In this document: piece by piece, positions 44,427 through 54,337 of the stretch
Layout: each line of letters opens with the position of its first letter
Position numbering within the stretch: the first letter of the stretch is position 1
NCBI GenBank assembly: GCA_964036045.1
Contig: OZ038385.1
Coordinates: forward strand, 24,822,853 to 24,886,852
Length of the DNA stretch: 64,000 nucleotides
Source of the DNA: Eutreptiella sp. 'Long Island Sound 2002'
Lineage: Eukaryota > Euglenozoa > Euglenophyceae > Eutreptiales > Eutreptiaceae
Reading direction: 5' to 3'
The notes under the pieces: generated by a model
The model's database searches: none
Seen by the model: only the letters and a program-made list of their open reading frames with translations
Told to the model about the DNA's origin: nothing
Position numbers and translations under genes: made by a program

Positions 44427-45331
44427 CTGTAGAAATCAATCGAAATACAGATTTGGAATCTGGCAGCGGCGTTATCATTAAAAATACAGGAAAAAATACA
44501 GAAATTGAAATCCCGCCAATTAAAAAGTACAGAAATCCGATTTACAGAAAAGCGCTGCGCCGCTGCTGCCTGGGAAACCGGGATATGAGTGGAATATCTA
44601 TTGTTTGGTCTAATGATGAGGCTGACAAGGATGAATGTGATTAATTGTATGATGAGGCAAGGCACTTGGAACGAGAAGGAAAGCTGTTTCAGGTGGCAGG
44701 TGGGAGGTCAAAAGATGGGCGTCGTGTGGGCTGGTGTGAGTGGTTTGTTGGAACAGCAGGTGCTACAACCACCATGAAACTGCAAGCGCAAGCGGAATGA
44801 TGCTGACACTGAAGAGGATGTAGAGTATTCGGCTAATGAGGAAGAGGAGGAAGAGAATGACCCTGCATTGGCTGATTTGATGGCTGAGATGGCTGAAGAG
44901 GATGAGGATGTAGTGGAGAATGATAGTGATGATGAGAATCAGTTGCCCACTGACCTTGCCTCTTGCTTCAAACCCACCACCACTCGTAGTGGTCGTACCA
45001 CACGTCCTCCAGTACGGTCTTAGGTCTCAGACTCTGACACCGGTCTCGGACTCGTACACGTTTTTGCACCATTTGCTTCATGCACCCGGCTTTGTATTTG
45101 TTGCTTTCATTTGCTTTGCTGTTGCCTATTGCATGAATTTCACACGCCGCTGACGGCGGCGGAGCAAATTTTGGAAAGGTATTAAAAATACATCCTCCGA
45201 TGATGTCTAGCATTAAAAAATGAGGAAAACATCCAAGCAGTCCGGGCTACATTATTAAAAAATATGGAAAAGGAAATTAGACAAGGCTTCTCAACGGAGT
45301 TATTATGCTGTATTTCGATTGATTTCTACAG
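44427..45331 (+). mobile_element. DNA transposon (905 bp) with perfect 24-bp TIRs and TA target duplication
   Basis: The left end CTGTAGAAATCAATCGAAAT... (44427-44450) is exactly the reverse complement of 45308-45331. Both ends are flanked by TA (44425-44426 and 45332-45333). Inside, on the plus strand, decayed coding sequence reads HLEREGKLFQVAGGRS, then RRVGWCEWFVGTAGATTT, one frame change, then a very acidic stretch (DEDVVENDSDDENQ) and TRSGRTTRPPVRS before a TAG at about 45022. This looks like the C-terminal part of a transposase or accessory protein, making it a deletion derivative of a larger element. The TA duplication is compatible with Tc1/mariner-like or other TA-targeting families. 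The family is not assigned. Confidence 0.8.
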
Positions 45332-46784
45332 TACTTGCATTTGAATTGGTTTGTGAAAAATGCGACAAAATCGTGAGAAAGGGGAAGAGAAAGGTCCTTT
45401 GCGACATCATGACGGGTATGAAATTGCCCTTAAAATGGGGTGTAGTGTTCATCGGAGGGGGTATTCCCTACCATAGTAGATAAGCAACGCTACTTATTTT
45501 GATTTGGACCCGGTTCCAAGCCCAGCGTTCTTACACAACCCCACACCTCTAGGCGTTTTTGGACAAAAACTCCTTTGGGGAGGACAAAGTCTAAACCTTG
45601 AGTTTGGGTTCCCAGGAGTTCAAAACACCTCTGTCCTCCCCTCAATGAGGGTCCCGGTCGTAGGCCTAACTACAAGGCAAACAGGCGTGCCCCACACATT
45701 GGGGTTGGTGGGCAACTTCGTTTTGTTGCAGTTGAAAGCATCTCTCTCGCTACGACTTGTGAACGAATCACCCGCGAGTGCTCGAGGTGTCAGGAAAAAA
45801 ACGGGGAGTGTGCAAAGTGAAGTGTTTGTGACCCTCCAAACAAAGCAATGGAAACCCTCCCAACATTGTATTGCACACCACTTAAGTTTTTCGAGTGAAG
45901 TGTGGGGAGATTTGTAGCGAAAACTAGTGCAAGCTTTTCCAAACTCCACTACATTCGTGCATGACATCGAGTCCAAATTTGTGACTTCATTAAAATTCGC
46001 CACAAGACACTGGTGTATTTGGATGTCCTGTAGCTCGTGTGTTGCACCTACATGCATTCATCTAAGTGGCTATGTGGTGCCATCCAACTCCCCTGACAAC
46101 GAAGGAAACCAAAACTGTGGTTCGATGCCATGAAGACTTGATGAAGATTCACAAAGCACCCGGTAATGGCGTATCTCAAAGTTGACGGCGACCACCAAAA
46201 CACCATACACCAGCAAACAAACTCAACTCAAACCTTTAGTCCTTGGACACAAGCACCCAGCGGGTAGGGTTTCCTGGACCAAACCCGAAAAGGTGGGGAA
46301 AGAGGATAAACCCGGGAAAACACCAACAATTTGGGGGAAACCTGCACTTGGCGCGCTCAAGGTCAATTTGTGTCCGATCATGTGAGATCCAACAACATTC
46401 GGGGTTGCCACAACGAATCGGTTGACAAGTGCGCTTGCCATGTACCCTTCACCTCCAAGTGGTGTGATTCGACGACCAATGACATTCATAGAAGGATGGC
46501 TCCCGAGCGAACGAGAGCAACACATCATTGACACTTTACTACATGGCAGACTACGGCCATGAGGTGCTTCAAGCAGTGGGCTGACCTCCCATGTGCGTTA
46601 TGCATCAGGGCCCGTGATGCCCATCAAGCGGTTTTAGACGCCAATTTGTTGTCAGGATCAGGGTAATTTGGACATACCACACCGAGGGTCATTTCAGCTA
46701 GTAGCACCATGCATGACACGCGTCTTCGCCCTTGCACTCCCTTTACCGATATTTTAGCCTATGACCAATCAATGAGGATTTGTT
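45332..46784. other. Ambiguous open frames on both strands
   Basis: 45504-45917 (+), 45620-46057 (-) and 46223-46534 (-, GYMASALVNRFVVATPNVV) are open, but none shows a domain or codon bias. Possibly remnants of mobile elements. Confidence 0.3.
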
Positions 46785-47688
46785 TTGCTTTGTGTGCTCG
46801 CAAGCCTTGAATTGGGAAAGGATGTTGAAGATCTCCGCGTAAATCTCACCGTACTCCATGAGATGCCCTTCTTGATGGAAGAGAATCGAACCTCGGAAGC
46901 TGGGTTGGTGCGAGCGAAGGCAAAGCGCATGGACTTGGAAGAAAAATGCGACGCTTGGGAAAGGAAATGCAATGAATGGGAAGCGAATTATGAAGAGTTG
47001 CTAAAGACGAGTGCGGAAGCGTGCAACACGTTGCTTTTGAAGGATAAGGCAAATGAAGTGCATCGTTCAAATCTTCGTAGTGCCGAGTTGGAATGTCAAG
47101 TTTCTGCAATGTATCAGCAAGACGTTGCCGCCCAATTAAAAGCTGCATCAAGGTGTCGTGTACGAAGAACAAAGTACTTCTTGAAGTGGCCGAGGTTGAG
47201 CAATCTCAAGATCTGTTTTGGGAGGAGTAGAGGGATGCAATGTATCATGCATGTCTTTGCAGTTCCGAGTCGGACGACCAAGTTTGCGCATTACGACAAC
47301 TGGCTACGGATGCCATTCTAGAGCGCCATGAGGTGTGGGAAGACCGTGAATGGGCAAGGTTGAGTTCCTTGAGTTATGAAGAACAAGGGGCTCGCCGGTA
47401 TGTTGAAGCGATGGAGGCCGAGCACTGTCGGGACGTGGTTTCGAAGTTGCCAGATGCACTCTTGAAGGAGAGGAAGGGTGAAGTACATCATGCAAATCTT
47501 CGTAGGTTCGAGCTCTACGGTCAAGTTGGCGCATCACAACGACATTTTTTTCAAGCAGCTTTAGAGCTCAGCATGAAGAACAAGAAGCTCGGCAAAATCT
47601 TGTAGCGGCCGAGATGGAACTATGTCGTGATATGGTTTGGGAGCACATGTGGAAAGCAGTTTCGTTGCACACACTGTGCTCGAAGTAG
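46785..47688 (+). pseudogene. Degraded coiled-coil coding region with internal repeats
   Basis: Plus-strand frames 46785-47321 and 47240-47605 encode charged, helix-forming sequence. LLLKDKANEVHRSNLRSAEL in the first and LLKERKGEVHHANLRRFEL in the second are clearly diverged copies of one repeat about 450 bp apart. A third trace (AEMELCRDMVWEHMWKA) follows at about 47613. The frame changes between copies, and a TAG (47686-47688) ends the series just before the GIY-YIG frame. I read it as a decayed gene for a repetitive coiled-coil protein, or as the 5' part of the retroelement. Family unknown. Confidence 0.45.
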
Positions 47689-47697
47689 CCCCGTACC

Positions 47698-49407
47698 GTG
47701 TTGCAACAAAAAGGATTTGTGCTTGATTGTGAGGAGGAGCATTTGCGTGACATGCTCAAAGCAAAGGGTGATCATGGGCTGCAAGAACTGCTTGCATGCA
47801 ACACTAGACTGTTGAACAAGCTCGAGAAGGGAAAGGATTGTGCATGCCTACTAACTGATGCCAAGGACTCACGCCTACGCCGGATAGCCCGCCTAGCGAA
47901 GCTCCCACTCACCTGGAGGCTTGATGAGGTGGGTTCCTGGGTGTATACGGTGTGCGGCCCGTACCCCCCCTACGTAGGGCAAACCGGATGCTTCCAAAAT
48001 CAGAGATCCTGCTTAGATAGATATAGGGAACACCTACAAAAAGCCAAGGCGCTGGCCAACCATTTCTCAGGTATCCGCCACAGAAAAATCAGAGCAGCCA
48101 TGGGATTCGGAAAACTCCCCTCCCTTGCTCGCATGCTTGCTCGCGAGGGTCCAGCAAGAGTTACCATTGTGGCGCTACAAGACGTGGCTGATAAACAGGC
48201 TGGTGCCATTGAACGTTGGTGGAACACAGTCCTAGGCCAGACGCTGAATCAAGTTACCCCCTTTGGTGGTATCGACGCATTCAAAGTCGAACGGCTATTA
48301 GGAGCTCACTCAAAGACCATTTCCATGGAAACTGCCTCACTTACAACAATGGCACAATCATTGTTACGCAACAACTCCTGTAAATCCAATCGTGAGATGG
48401 ATGAACGGTGGTGGTTCCTAGCATGTGTTGCAGGCAAGATCGAACCCAATCTGTTTGAACGGCTTTTTAAACACATTGCGAGGTTAACCAAGAGTAAATG
48501 GAATCTTACGGTGAAACGAAGACTGGTACTGCGAATTCCTTGCTTTGACCCCACGATACAAACACAGGTGAGAGGGATCTGTATTGATGCTATGACCAAG
48601 CTCATGATCCCGAGGGGCCTCAGAGATTGGTTTGCTAAATCCATTTGTGTGATCCCGGTCCCTTTTATGACAATACGCGATGCCTTGAGTGGAGGAGGGC
48701 AGCAGAATGCGCCTAAAATCACAACACACATCCCGGAGGAAATGCGATGTTCTGATTCAAATTTCTGTACCTGGGTCTCTCTCCCACGGGAACTAGGAGC
48801 CTGGAAACTGGAAACTACACCTGCAGCACTCCAACAGGTATGTGCAGAGGCTCTGAGCCGTATTAAAAAGCGATCATGTATGTGCTCCCACATGCGCAAG
48901 GGCTCACCAAATTTTGGCGGCTTTCTTGACCACGTGGTCATTCGATCTCCGTCCGATTGGTCCCATATCCTGGAGCCCCAACCTGTACGTATTTTTACTG
49001 CAAATGCTAGAAATCAATTCTTCCCGGACCCAGGTTCACTCAGACAGCAGTTGACAGACATGACTACTGCCCTGCAGGAGCTGGCAGTTTCACAGGTTTC
49101 TGTCGAACGGTGTCAGTTTGTGGCGAAAGGTATTTTCGAGGGAGGGATTGTAAAACAGACAGAGTCCACACTATGGGAAGCAATGCGAACCACAGTGGCC
49201 CAAGGCGTCCAGTTAGCCCCATGGCTCAATGGTTCACAGATCTATGGTTTGCGGTATGATGTCTCAGAGTTACAACTGAGGGTGACTGTTTGGGACAAAA
49301 AACTGACAAAATTAGGTGGTCTGTGCTCCCAGCTGTATGATACTCGTCTGTTAGAAGTCCTGAGCTATGCAAGAAGGCACACAGCAGTTGTAGGGCACGG
49401 GAAATGA
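47698..49407 (+). CDS. GIY-YIG endonuclease and N-terminal RT-associated region (ORF1)
   Basis: The frame opens after TAG 47686-47688. The first ATG is at 47752 (the listed start is a GTG), so the true start may lie upstream by splicing or in a fused frame. Counting from the GTG, the GIY-YIG core is at residues 82-188: VYTVCGPYPPYVGQTG, arginines and His in LDRYREH, then the metal-binding Glu172 in AGAIERWWN followed by the family's LN. This nuclease would nick target DNA for target-primed reverse transcription. Downstream are LVLRIPCFDP, a CMC pair with nearby His (SCMCSHMRK), and a helical stretch to ELQLRVTVWDKKL. The TGA at 49405-49407 coincides with the left edge of the inverted block, so the stop is a product of the inversion and not the natural end. 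Length 569 codons. Confidence 0.7.
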   Translation: MLQQKGFVLDCEEEHLRDMLKAKGDHGLQELLACNTRLLNKLEKGKDCACLLTDAKDSRLRRIARLAKLPLTWRLDEVGSWVYTVCGPYPPYVGQTGCFQNQRSCLDRYREHLQKAKALANHFSGIRHRKIRAAMGFGKLPSLARMLAREGPARVTIVALQDVADKQAGAIERWWNTVLGQTLNQVTPFGGIDAFKVERLLGAHSKTISMETASLTTMAQSLLRNNSCKSNREMDERWWFLACVAGKIEPNLFERLFKHIARLTKSKWNLTVKRRLVLRIPCFDPTIQTQVRGICIDAMTKLMIPRGLRDWFAKSICVIPVPFMTIRDALSGGGQQNAPKITTHIPEEMRCSDSNFCTWVSLPRELGAWKLETTPAALQQVCAEALSRIKKRSCMCSHMRKGSPNFGGFLDHVVIRSPSDWSHILEPQPVRIFTANARNQFFPDPGSLRQQLTDMTTALQELAVSQVSVERCQFVAKGIFEGGIVKQTESTLWEAMRTTVAQGVQLAPWLNGSQIYGLRYDVSELQLRVTVWDKKLTKLGGLCSQLYDTRLLEVLSYARRHTAVVGHGK

Positions 49408-49768
49408 CTCTACTATAACTCTGGAGGGCATGTGATTTGTAAGATACAATATCCCTCCATTTCAGGACCGGGTTATCAGGATCATACTCCGTAGATTTCC
49501 ACTTAGGGAGTGAAAACATCGCTGGGGCACTGGGGTAGCGTTTATGGGGCTGGGGGTCCATAAAACATTCAAACAGAAAGTCGTCTGTATCTTCCTGTAA
49601 AGCAAAACAGGCTCTGCCAAGACGACGTTGCAGCATGTCATTAATGATTCCACATTCCCGTGCACGCTTGATGACCATGTGTGTAATTGCGAGCCTTGCA
49701 ATAGCAGGTGAATCAGCCCACCCCCACAACTGAAAGCGTGAGCCAAAAATAGTAGACTCTGCCTGGGC
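49405..49768 (-). pseudogene. Inverted RT segment carrying motif 2
   Basis: On the minus strand, this block is open and reads RFQLWGWADSPAIARLAITH ... LQEDTDDFLFECF ... WRDIVSYKSHALQSYSRV. The R-x-I-V-S-Y-x-x-H pattern is a typical RT motif 2 and should precede motif A by about 50 residues. ORF2 starts with motif A about 29 residues in. On the plus strand the same bases are full of stops. Short inverted repeats GGAAA (49400-49404) and TTTCC (49769-49773) flank it. With these edges, turning the block over would keep the reading frame at the left joint and be off by one at the right. Confidence 0.6.
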
Positions 49769-51235
49769 TTTCCAAACATGTTGGGTGTGCGTGATCAAAT
49801 TAAGGCAATTCAGCGATTTGCTGGCGGTGCGACCTCGGTTAATTTTAGAGAGCGCGACATGGACGACATGTTTTGGCAAATTGAACGGTCAGAGGCTCTG
49901 CAAGCTATCAGTTGGGCCATAGACAGAGCACGCTCAGACGCTCGTGGGAAGACACTGTGGTTTAGTATAGCCAAAGGCCTGGAGAAAGACCTAGATAGAT
50001 TTGGAAAAAATTCTGCGAAATCTTTTGTAACACTCTCGGAATCAGAAGTGCTGCGGTTTGTAGAGTACGACATGACTGAAAACGTATTCCTCACTGTTGG
50101 TTCCCTTATATTATGTCAGGGTGCGAGAGGAATCCCCATTGGGGGATTTCTCTCAGCACAAATTGCCGAGATATGGGCCTGCTGGAAAGAGTTCACCAGC
50201 CTTTTTGGTGAAAATGTCCAGTCTGCCCAACGACAGCTTACCGACCTCTTTGCTGATTTTTCAAAGACACAGGGTATCCCTGTGCAGATTACACTTCCAG
50301 GGACAGTTGGGCTTATTCACCACTCCCCTGATGAAACAGTGCTAGCCCATGACATGTTTGTCTCCAGGACAGTGCACCTGGTTACTCCAGAGAGATTGTG
50401 CCAGTCAGGTTTCTCAGGGTGGTGGTCCCCTGCAGACAGAACCTTTGCCACCGCCGAAGTTGCAGGCCACCATGTACGCTTCATACATACCCTCCCCTGG
50501 GATGGAGCGGAGGGGGGACGATTGCAGAGTATTGTGCGGCATTCAACACGGAAAAATAAGCGCGTGGTGATGCAGTTTTTTCGAAATTTTGATGCGCTGA
50601 ATGGGGTGGTGGGGGAGATCTTGTCTGCAGAGGCTGAGGGTGTTGATACAGGCCCCTCATCTCAGTCCAGACCAGTGGTCATCATGTCACGATATAGGGA
50701 TAATATCTACTTTGCTATGGCGGGCATCTCCCCCTTTCTCGAGGCCCCCACTTTATTTTTGATTGAGCAATTGACTGCGGTGTTGTACAATATCCCACTG
50801 AAGTGGGAACCCCATGGGAGTGTTACTACGTGGGGAGAAGCATCTATGCTTCTTGATCAGCATATGGGATTTTTCAAGCACAGTTTTGGTCTGCAGAAAA
50901 AAGGAGTTGTTCAAAAACTCAGTGACTGGGTCACAGGGACAGTGACAGCAGAGTGGGAAAACTGGGTCGACGCCCACTCGCCCAATGCACGGATGGTGTT
51001 GCGCTCCCTTCTGCCCTCTTTGCTGTATAAGTCTCTCCTGTATGCCTTGAACAAACGAGATGTCGTATCCAACATGCGAACACTTCTGTGGGGCCTTGGT
51101 GTGAAAAGATATCCAGACCAGTGGTGGAGACCTGCCCTGCATCGCTTCTTTCACAGATTCCGGCTTCACAGGGTAGTAGGTTTTAAAACCATGATGTGCT
51201 GGTACCAAGAAGGGCGACAGGTTCTCAGTGTGTGA
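49742..51235 (+). CDS. Reverse transcriptase core, motifs A to E (ORF2)
   Basis: Open from 49742 (stop at 49739-49741), first ATG 49778, ending TGA 51233-51235. From the ATG: motif A at RERDMDDMFWQI (Asp27/Asp29), motif B at QGARGIPIGGFLSAQIAEIW (114-133), motif C at SRYRDNIYF (about 304-312), then LKWEPHGSVTTWGE as motif D/E-like. The catalytic second aspartate of motif C is Asn. About 175 residues separate B and C, far more than the 40-70 usual in RTs, with a Trp/His-rich insert (GFSGWWSPAD, HHVRFIHTLPWDG). The C-terminal third (PSLLYKSLLYALNKR, VGFKTMMCWYQEG) would be a thumb-like region. The frame is intact, so loss of the upstream part by inversion may be recent. Confidence 0.72.
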   Translation, partial: AKNSRLCLGFPNMLGVRDQIKAIQRFAGGATSVNFRERDMDDMFWQIERSEALQAISWAIDRARSDARGKTLWFSIAKGLEKDLDRFGKNSAKSFVTLSESEVLRFVEYDMTENVFLTVGSLILCQGARGIPIGGFLSAQIAEIWACWKEFTSLFGENVQSAQRQLTDLFADFSKTQGIPVQITLPGTVGLIHHSPDETVLAHDMFVSRTVHLVTPERLCQSGFSGWWSPADRTFATAEVAGHHVRFIHTLPWDGAEGGRLQSIVRHSTRKNKRVVMQFFRNFDALNGVVGEILSAEAEGVDTGPSSQSRPVVIMSRYRDNIYFAMAGISPFLEAPTLFLIEQLTAVLYNIPLKWEPHGSVTTWGEASMLLDQHMGFFKHSFGLQKKGVVQKLSDWVTGTVTAEWENWVDAHSPNARMVLRSLLPSLLYKSLLYALNKRDVVSNMRTLLWGLGVKRYPDQWWRPALHRFFHRFRLHRVVGFKTMMCWYQEGRQVLSV

Positions 51236-51468
51236 CCTCGTTCTCTGTGCCAGACGCTTTGTTGGTTGAAGTGCCAGTGGCGAGTTCGCTGCGGCGTTTC
51301 CCACGGTGTCTGTGCATGGAGACGTCGTGACCAACTAGCCCTATGCACATGGCATGAATGGCATGGTTGAGGACGTTGGTACCAAGGAGGACGACAGCTT
51401 CTCGGTGTATGACAGTTTTCTTTGCTGGATCTAACCCTATTGACATGACATGCATGACACGGTTGAGG
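51197..51468 (+). repeat. Local duplication at the retroelement 3' end
   Basis: GCTGGTACCAAGAAGGGCGA (about 51199) recurs as GTTGGTACCAAGGAGGACGA (about 51377). CATGGCATGAATGGCATGGT (about 51348) recurs as CATGACATGCATGACACGGT (about 51443). The end of ORF2 lies inside the first copy. Confidence 0.75.
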
Positions 51469-52989
51469 ACAAGTGAGATTGTTTGTTTCACATAATCTGG
51501 TGTTAGGGTGCAAGATACGAAAGACGGTGGACTAAGATGAGTAGAAGAACGTTGTTTCCCATACTTGATCTTCAGTCTATTGCAACTGATGAGTGTTTTG
51601 CTGCTTTGCTGCTCGCTGTAAAGCCCCCTTCTACTTGAACAACCTAATGCAGAGCGTGTTGCCGTGCTCCTCGCATCCACCGGCGTACCCAAATCTTGCT
51701 TTTCTTCATGCCTGATCTTTGGAGTGGCATAGGACACATGAAATGATGCCACTTGTGTTGTGGGCTGACTATGATGTATGCATGTGACTCTTTTGGTGTG
51801 TGGACATAATGATTGTCAGTGGTAATGAGGAGACGAAAGACCAGGACGAAACACGTGTCAATGTACCTAGCAAGGTCATGGTGTGCCAAGAACCCTTTGT
51901 GTTGCTCTGATACTCTATGACTCCTATGGTGTCGCTTCACGTTTGTTGCAGTCTATTGAGCATATCCATGTGAGCAGTGCCCTTGTCTTGTAGCCAAATT
52001 AGACAACACATGAACGTGAACGCGGCCGTTTCCCAAATTTGCGTGCATGGATTGGGTATGGATGGCCGTGGATACGGAAGCCCTTGTTGTGTTGCATTTG
52101 AATTTGCGTTGCTTCATGTCATTTTGCTTGTGCTATGTTGTGTTGTTTTTGTAGTTTTGTGTTATGTTGTGTTGCGTCGTACTTCTAACGTGTGTCAGAG
52201 AAATGCACTGTCATGTGCCGTGGACACAAACTCAATCATTTTGGATGTGAAGTGTAGATTTCCTTTGCATTGTGTAGATTGCCTTCATCATGTCCACCAA
52301 CGTGCTTCCACAAAGCAAGTAGCACAAAAAAATACCGGCCGTAATAGTATGGCTGTAAATGAGTGTGGGATTTTTGGAAGGCTGGCAATGATTCTCCAAA
52401 CACCGCAGCGCATGTGTGCTTGCAGCTTTGCCGACAAAAATCGCGTCCATAATACACTAAAGCAAATTTATAACAGTGTGTGCAATAGTGTGTAATGGTT
52501 TGTCTAATAGTATATCTAGGTCATGCTCGCGATGGCCGTTTACCCATAGGCATCAACAACATCAAACACACACCACTCCGTTGATCTTCTCAATAATATC
52601 CTTTTGGTCCACACCGGCATGTAGCGCCGGTCCCGTAGCACTCACTACTTTCACTCCATCGCATGGAAGGTGTTGCAATTGCTCTTTGCAGTAAATTGGG
52701 GCTTTGTGATTGGAATTGAGCCTCAGGTTGTCGGAGATCTTACTACCCAAGAAGGGGGTCTAAAACGATCGTGGTTGAATCGCGAAAGACGGATGAGTAA
52801 CAACGTATGCATGTGAGGGCAAGCACATTTGCACTTTTTCACAAGTCATTGTGCGCTGATTCCGCTCATTTGGATATTGCAACGGTACATACGGACCTCA
52901 ATGACTTGCACTTGGCATTCACGCTTTGTGTTTTGCATATCAAGACAGATCATAGCTATTAATCAATTCTACAGCTCCTCAAATGCCAT
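51469..52989. other. No gene seen
   Basis: T/G-rich patch at 52090-52170 (repeated TTGTGTTG). No domain in any frame. Confidence 0.4.
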
Positions 52990-53600
52990 TGAGGGACAGC
53001 GATTAAGAATGGGGTGGCCACGCAGGGCAAAACAGCGACAAGCAGACGGCACCCACGGCAACCACGGACATGACGAACGTTTGCCACAGGGTTCCCATAG
53101 TATCTGCCACCGTGAGTCCAAAACGTTGGTGAAGCCCCTGCATCCCGCCTACGGTGGTCATACCTTGTCAACGTGGGGGTTTCTGGGTGTCTAAAGAGAC
53201 GACGGCTGCATAAACTCGTGCCATGTTGAACCAATCGGTAGGAACCACGTTGGTGTTGCCAATGGAGCGGACGTGCAGTTGAATCAGCCAGTGTGCAACC
53301 AGCTACTCCGGGATGTTGATGACGGTGTACGATCATTCCACACTTTGGCTTTTTCGAGCACCTTGGCAATGGTGTGGGTTTCTCTCAGGACCGTAGGTTA
53401 CGGATTCTTCAAGTAGCAATCGTTATATGGGCGATCAAATCGTGTTTTGAGGCTTGATTTCTGGTGCCATAAGCAATAGCCGTTAGTACAGCGATGCGCA
53501 AAGGCGAAGCACTCTGCCTCGATTGTACACTTGGCTTTGCAAATCTCCACATTGCCATTGAGGGGATCCCACTGGTTTAGTGTGCCACCTTAAAGGCAAT
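52990..53600 (-). pseudogene. Decayed minus-strand coding remnant
   Basis: Minus-strand text such as CTIEAECFAFAHRCTNGYCL (near 53510), HTIAKVLEKAKVWN and AHWLIQLHVRSIGNTNVVPT (near 53260) reads as protein but is interrupted by stops and frame changes. The first piece loosely resembles the T-x-E-A-E motif of copia RNase H. That resemblance is weak. Confidence 0.25.
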
Positions 53601-54337
53601 AAAGTGTAACACCCCCACAATGATCATCAACCTCAACCACGTAATCGCTTGTGGAAGCCCATGCAACATGCCACGTGGCAAATGCGATCAATCCAATCAG
53701 CCACTTCTGTGGCATTGATAAAGCGTTGAAGAAATGAAACCAAGAAAGGGAGAGAGAAGCAACCGTCAACGAGCAGTGCACATAACACCTTGTCCTGGGG
53801 GACAGCTCTCCCCAAAATGGCCAGTGCCAATGGCACACCTTGGCCCCGGTGGAGCATCAGAACCAGTCCCGCCGCAACCTACGGCCCACTTGGCCGGAGC
53901 GGTGGCCGTGCAGGGGGGGTGGCCAGCCAGGGGTTGCAGGGGGGTTGGGACGGGTCAACACCACGCTGATCATTTTGACTGCACACAAATGGGTTAAAAT
54001 TTTCTTGGATTCCTCAAATTCTCCACGACACTCCAAGCATTTTGACCATGAACGCATGGGTCAAAAAATTATGATGACACTTGCACACACTTTTTTGCGT
54101 GGATTGGTGTTGGGCCATTGTGGGCCATCCTTATGCCATTTCTCGGACATATTGTGGAGTTGGAGTCCCGTTGGGATCCATATGCACAGCAAGCAATGCA
54201 TCATCCGTCAGCACCATTCACTTTTGCTTTGGTTTTCTTTTGTCTGTGCCACAGTGTCCATTTCTGCCTGGGACAGGGCATGGCGTAGGGAAGGGTCAAC
54301 CCCTAAGAGGCACAAATTCCGTTGATCTTCGGTCCAA
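53601..54337. other. No confident gene
   Basis: Short frames on both strands; none recognised. Confidence 0.35.

Larger units (their letters stand above)
47689..51235 (+). mobile_element. Retroelement with N-terminal GIY-YIG endonuclease and reverse transcriptase, internally inverted
   Basis: Two plus-strand frames (47689-49407 and 49742-51235) encode a GIY-YIG nuclease upstream of an RT, the permuted order known from the Chlamys/Naiad group of Penelope-like elements. Between them, 49405-49768 reads as RT-type protein only on the minus strand. No long terminal repeats or target duplications were found. The 3' end shows a local tandem duplication (51197-51468). The 5' limit is unclear. Confidence 0.75.

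Noticed and set aside
48306-48941. 211-codon minus-strand frame inside the GIY-YIG ORF
   Set aside because: No domain. It mirrors the plus-strand coding frame, which has clear GIY-YIG motifs.
49409-49756. 8-bp inverted repeat TCTACTAT / ATAGTAGA as alternative inversion edges
   Set aside because: Present, but joining there would put both sides out of frame, whereas the GGAAA/TTTCC pair keeps the left joint in frame. Kept only as a second option.
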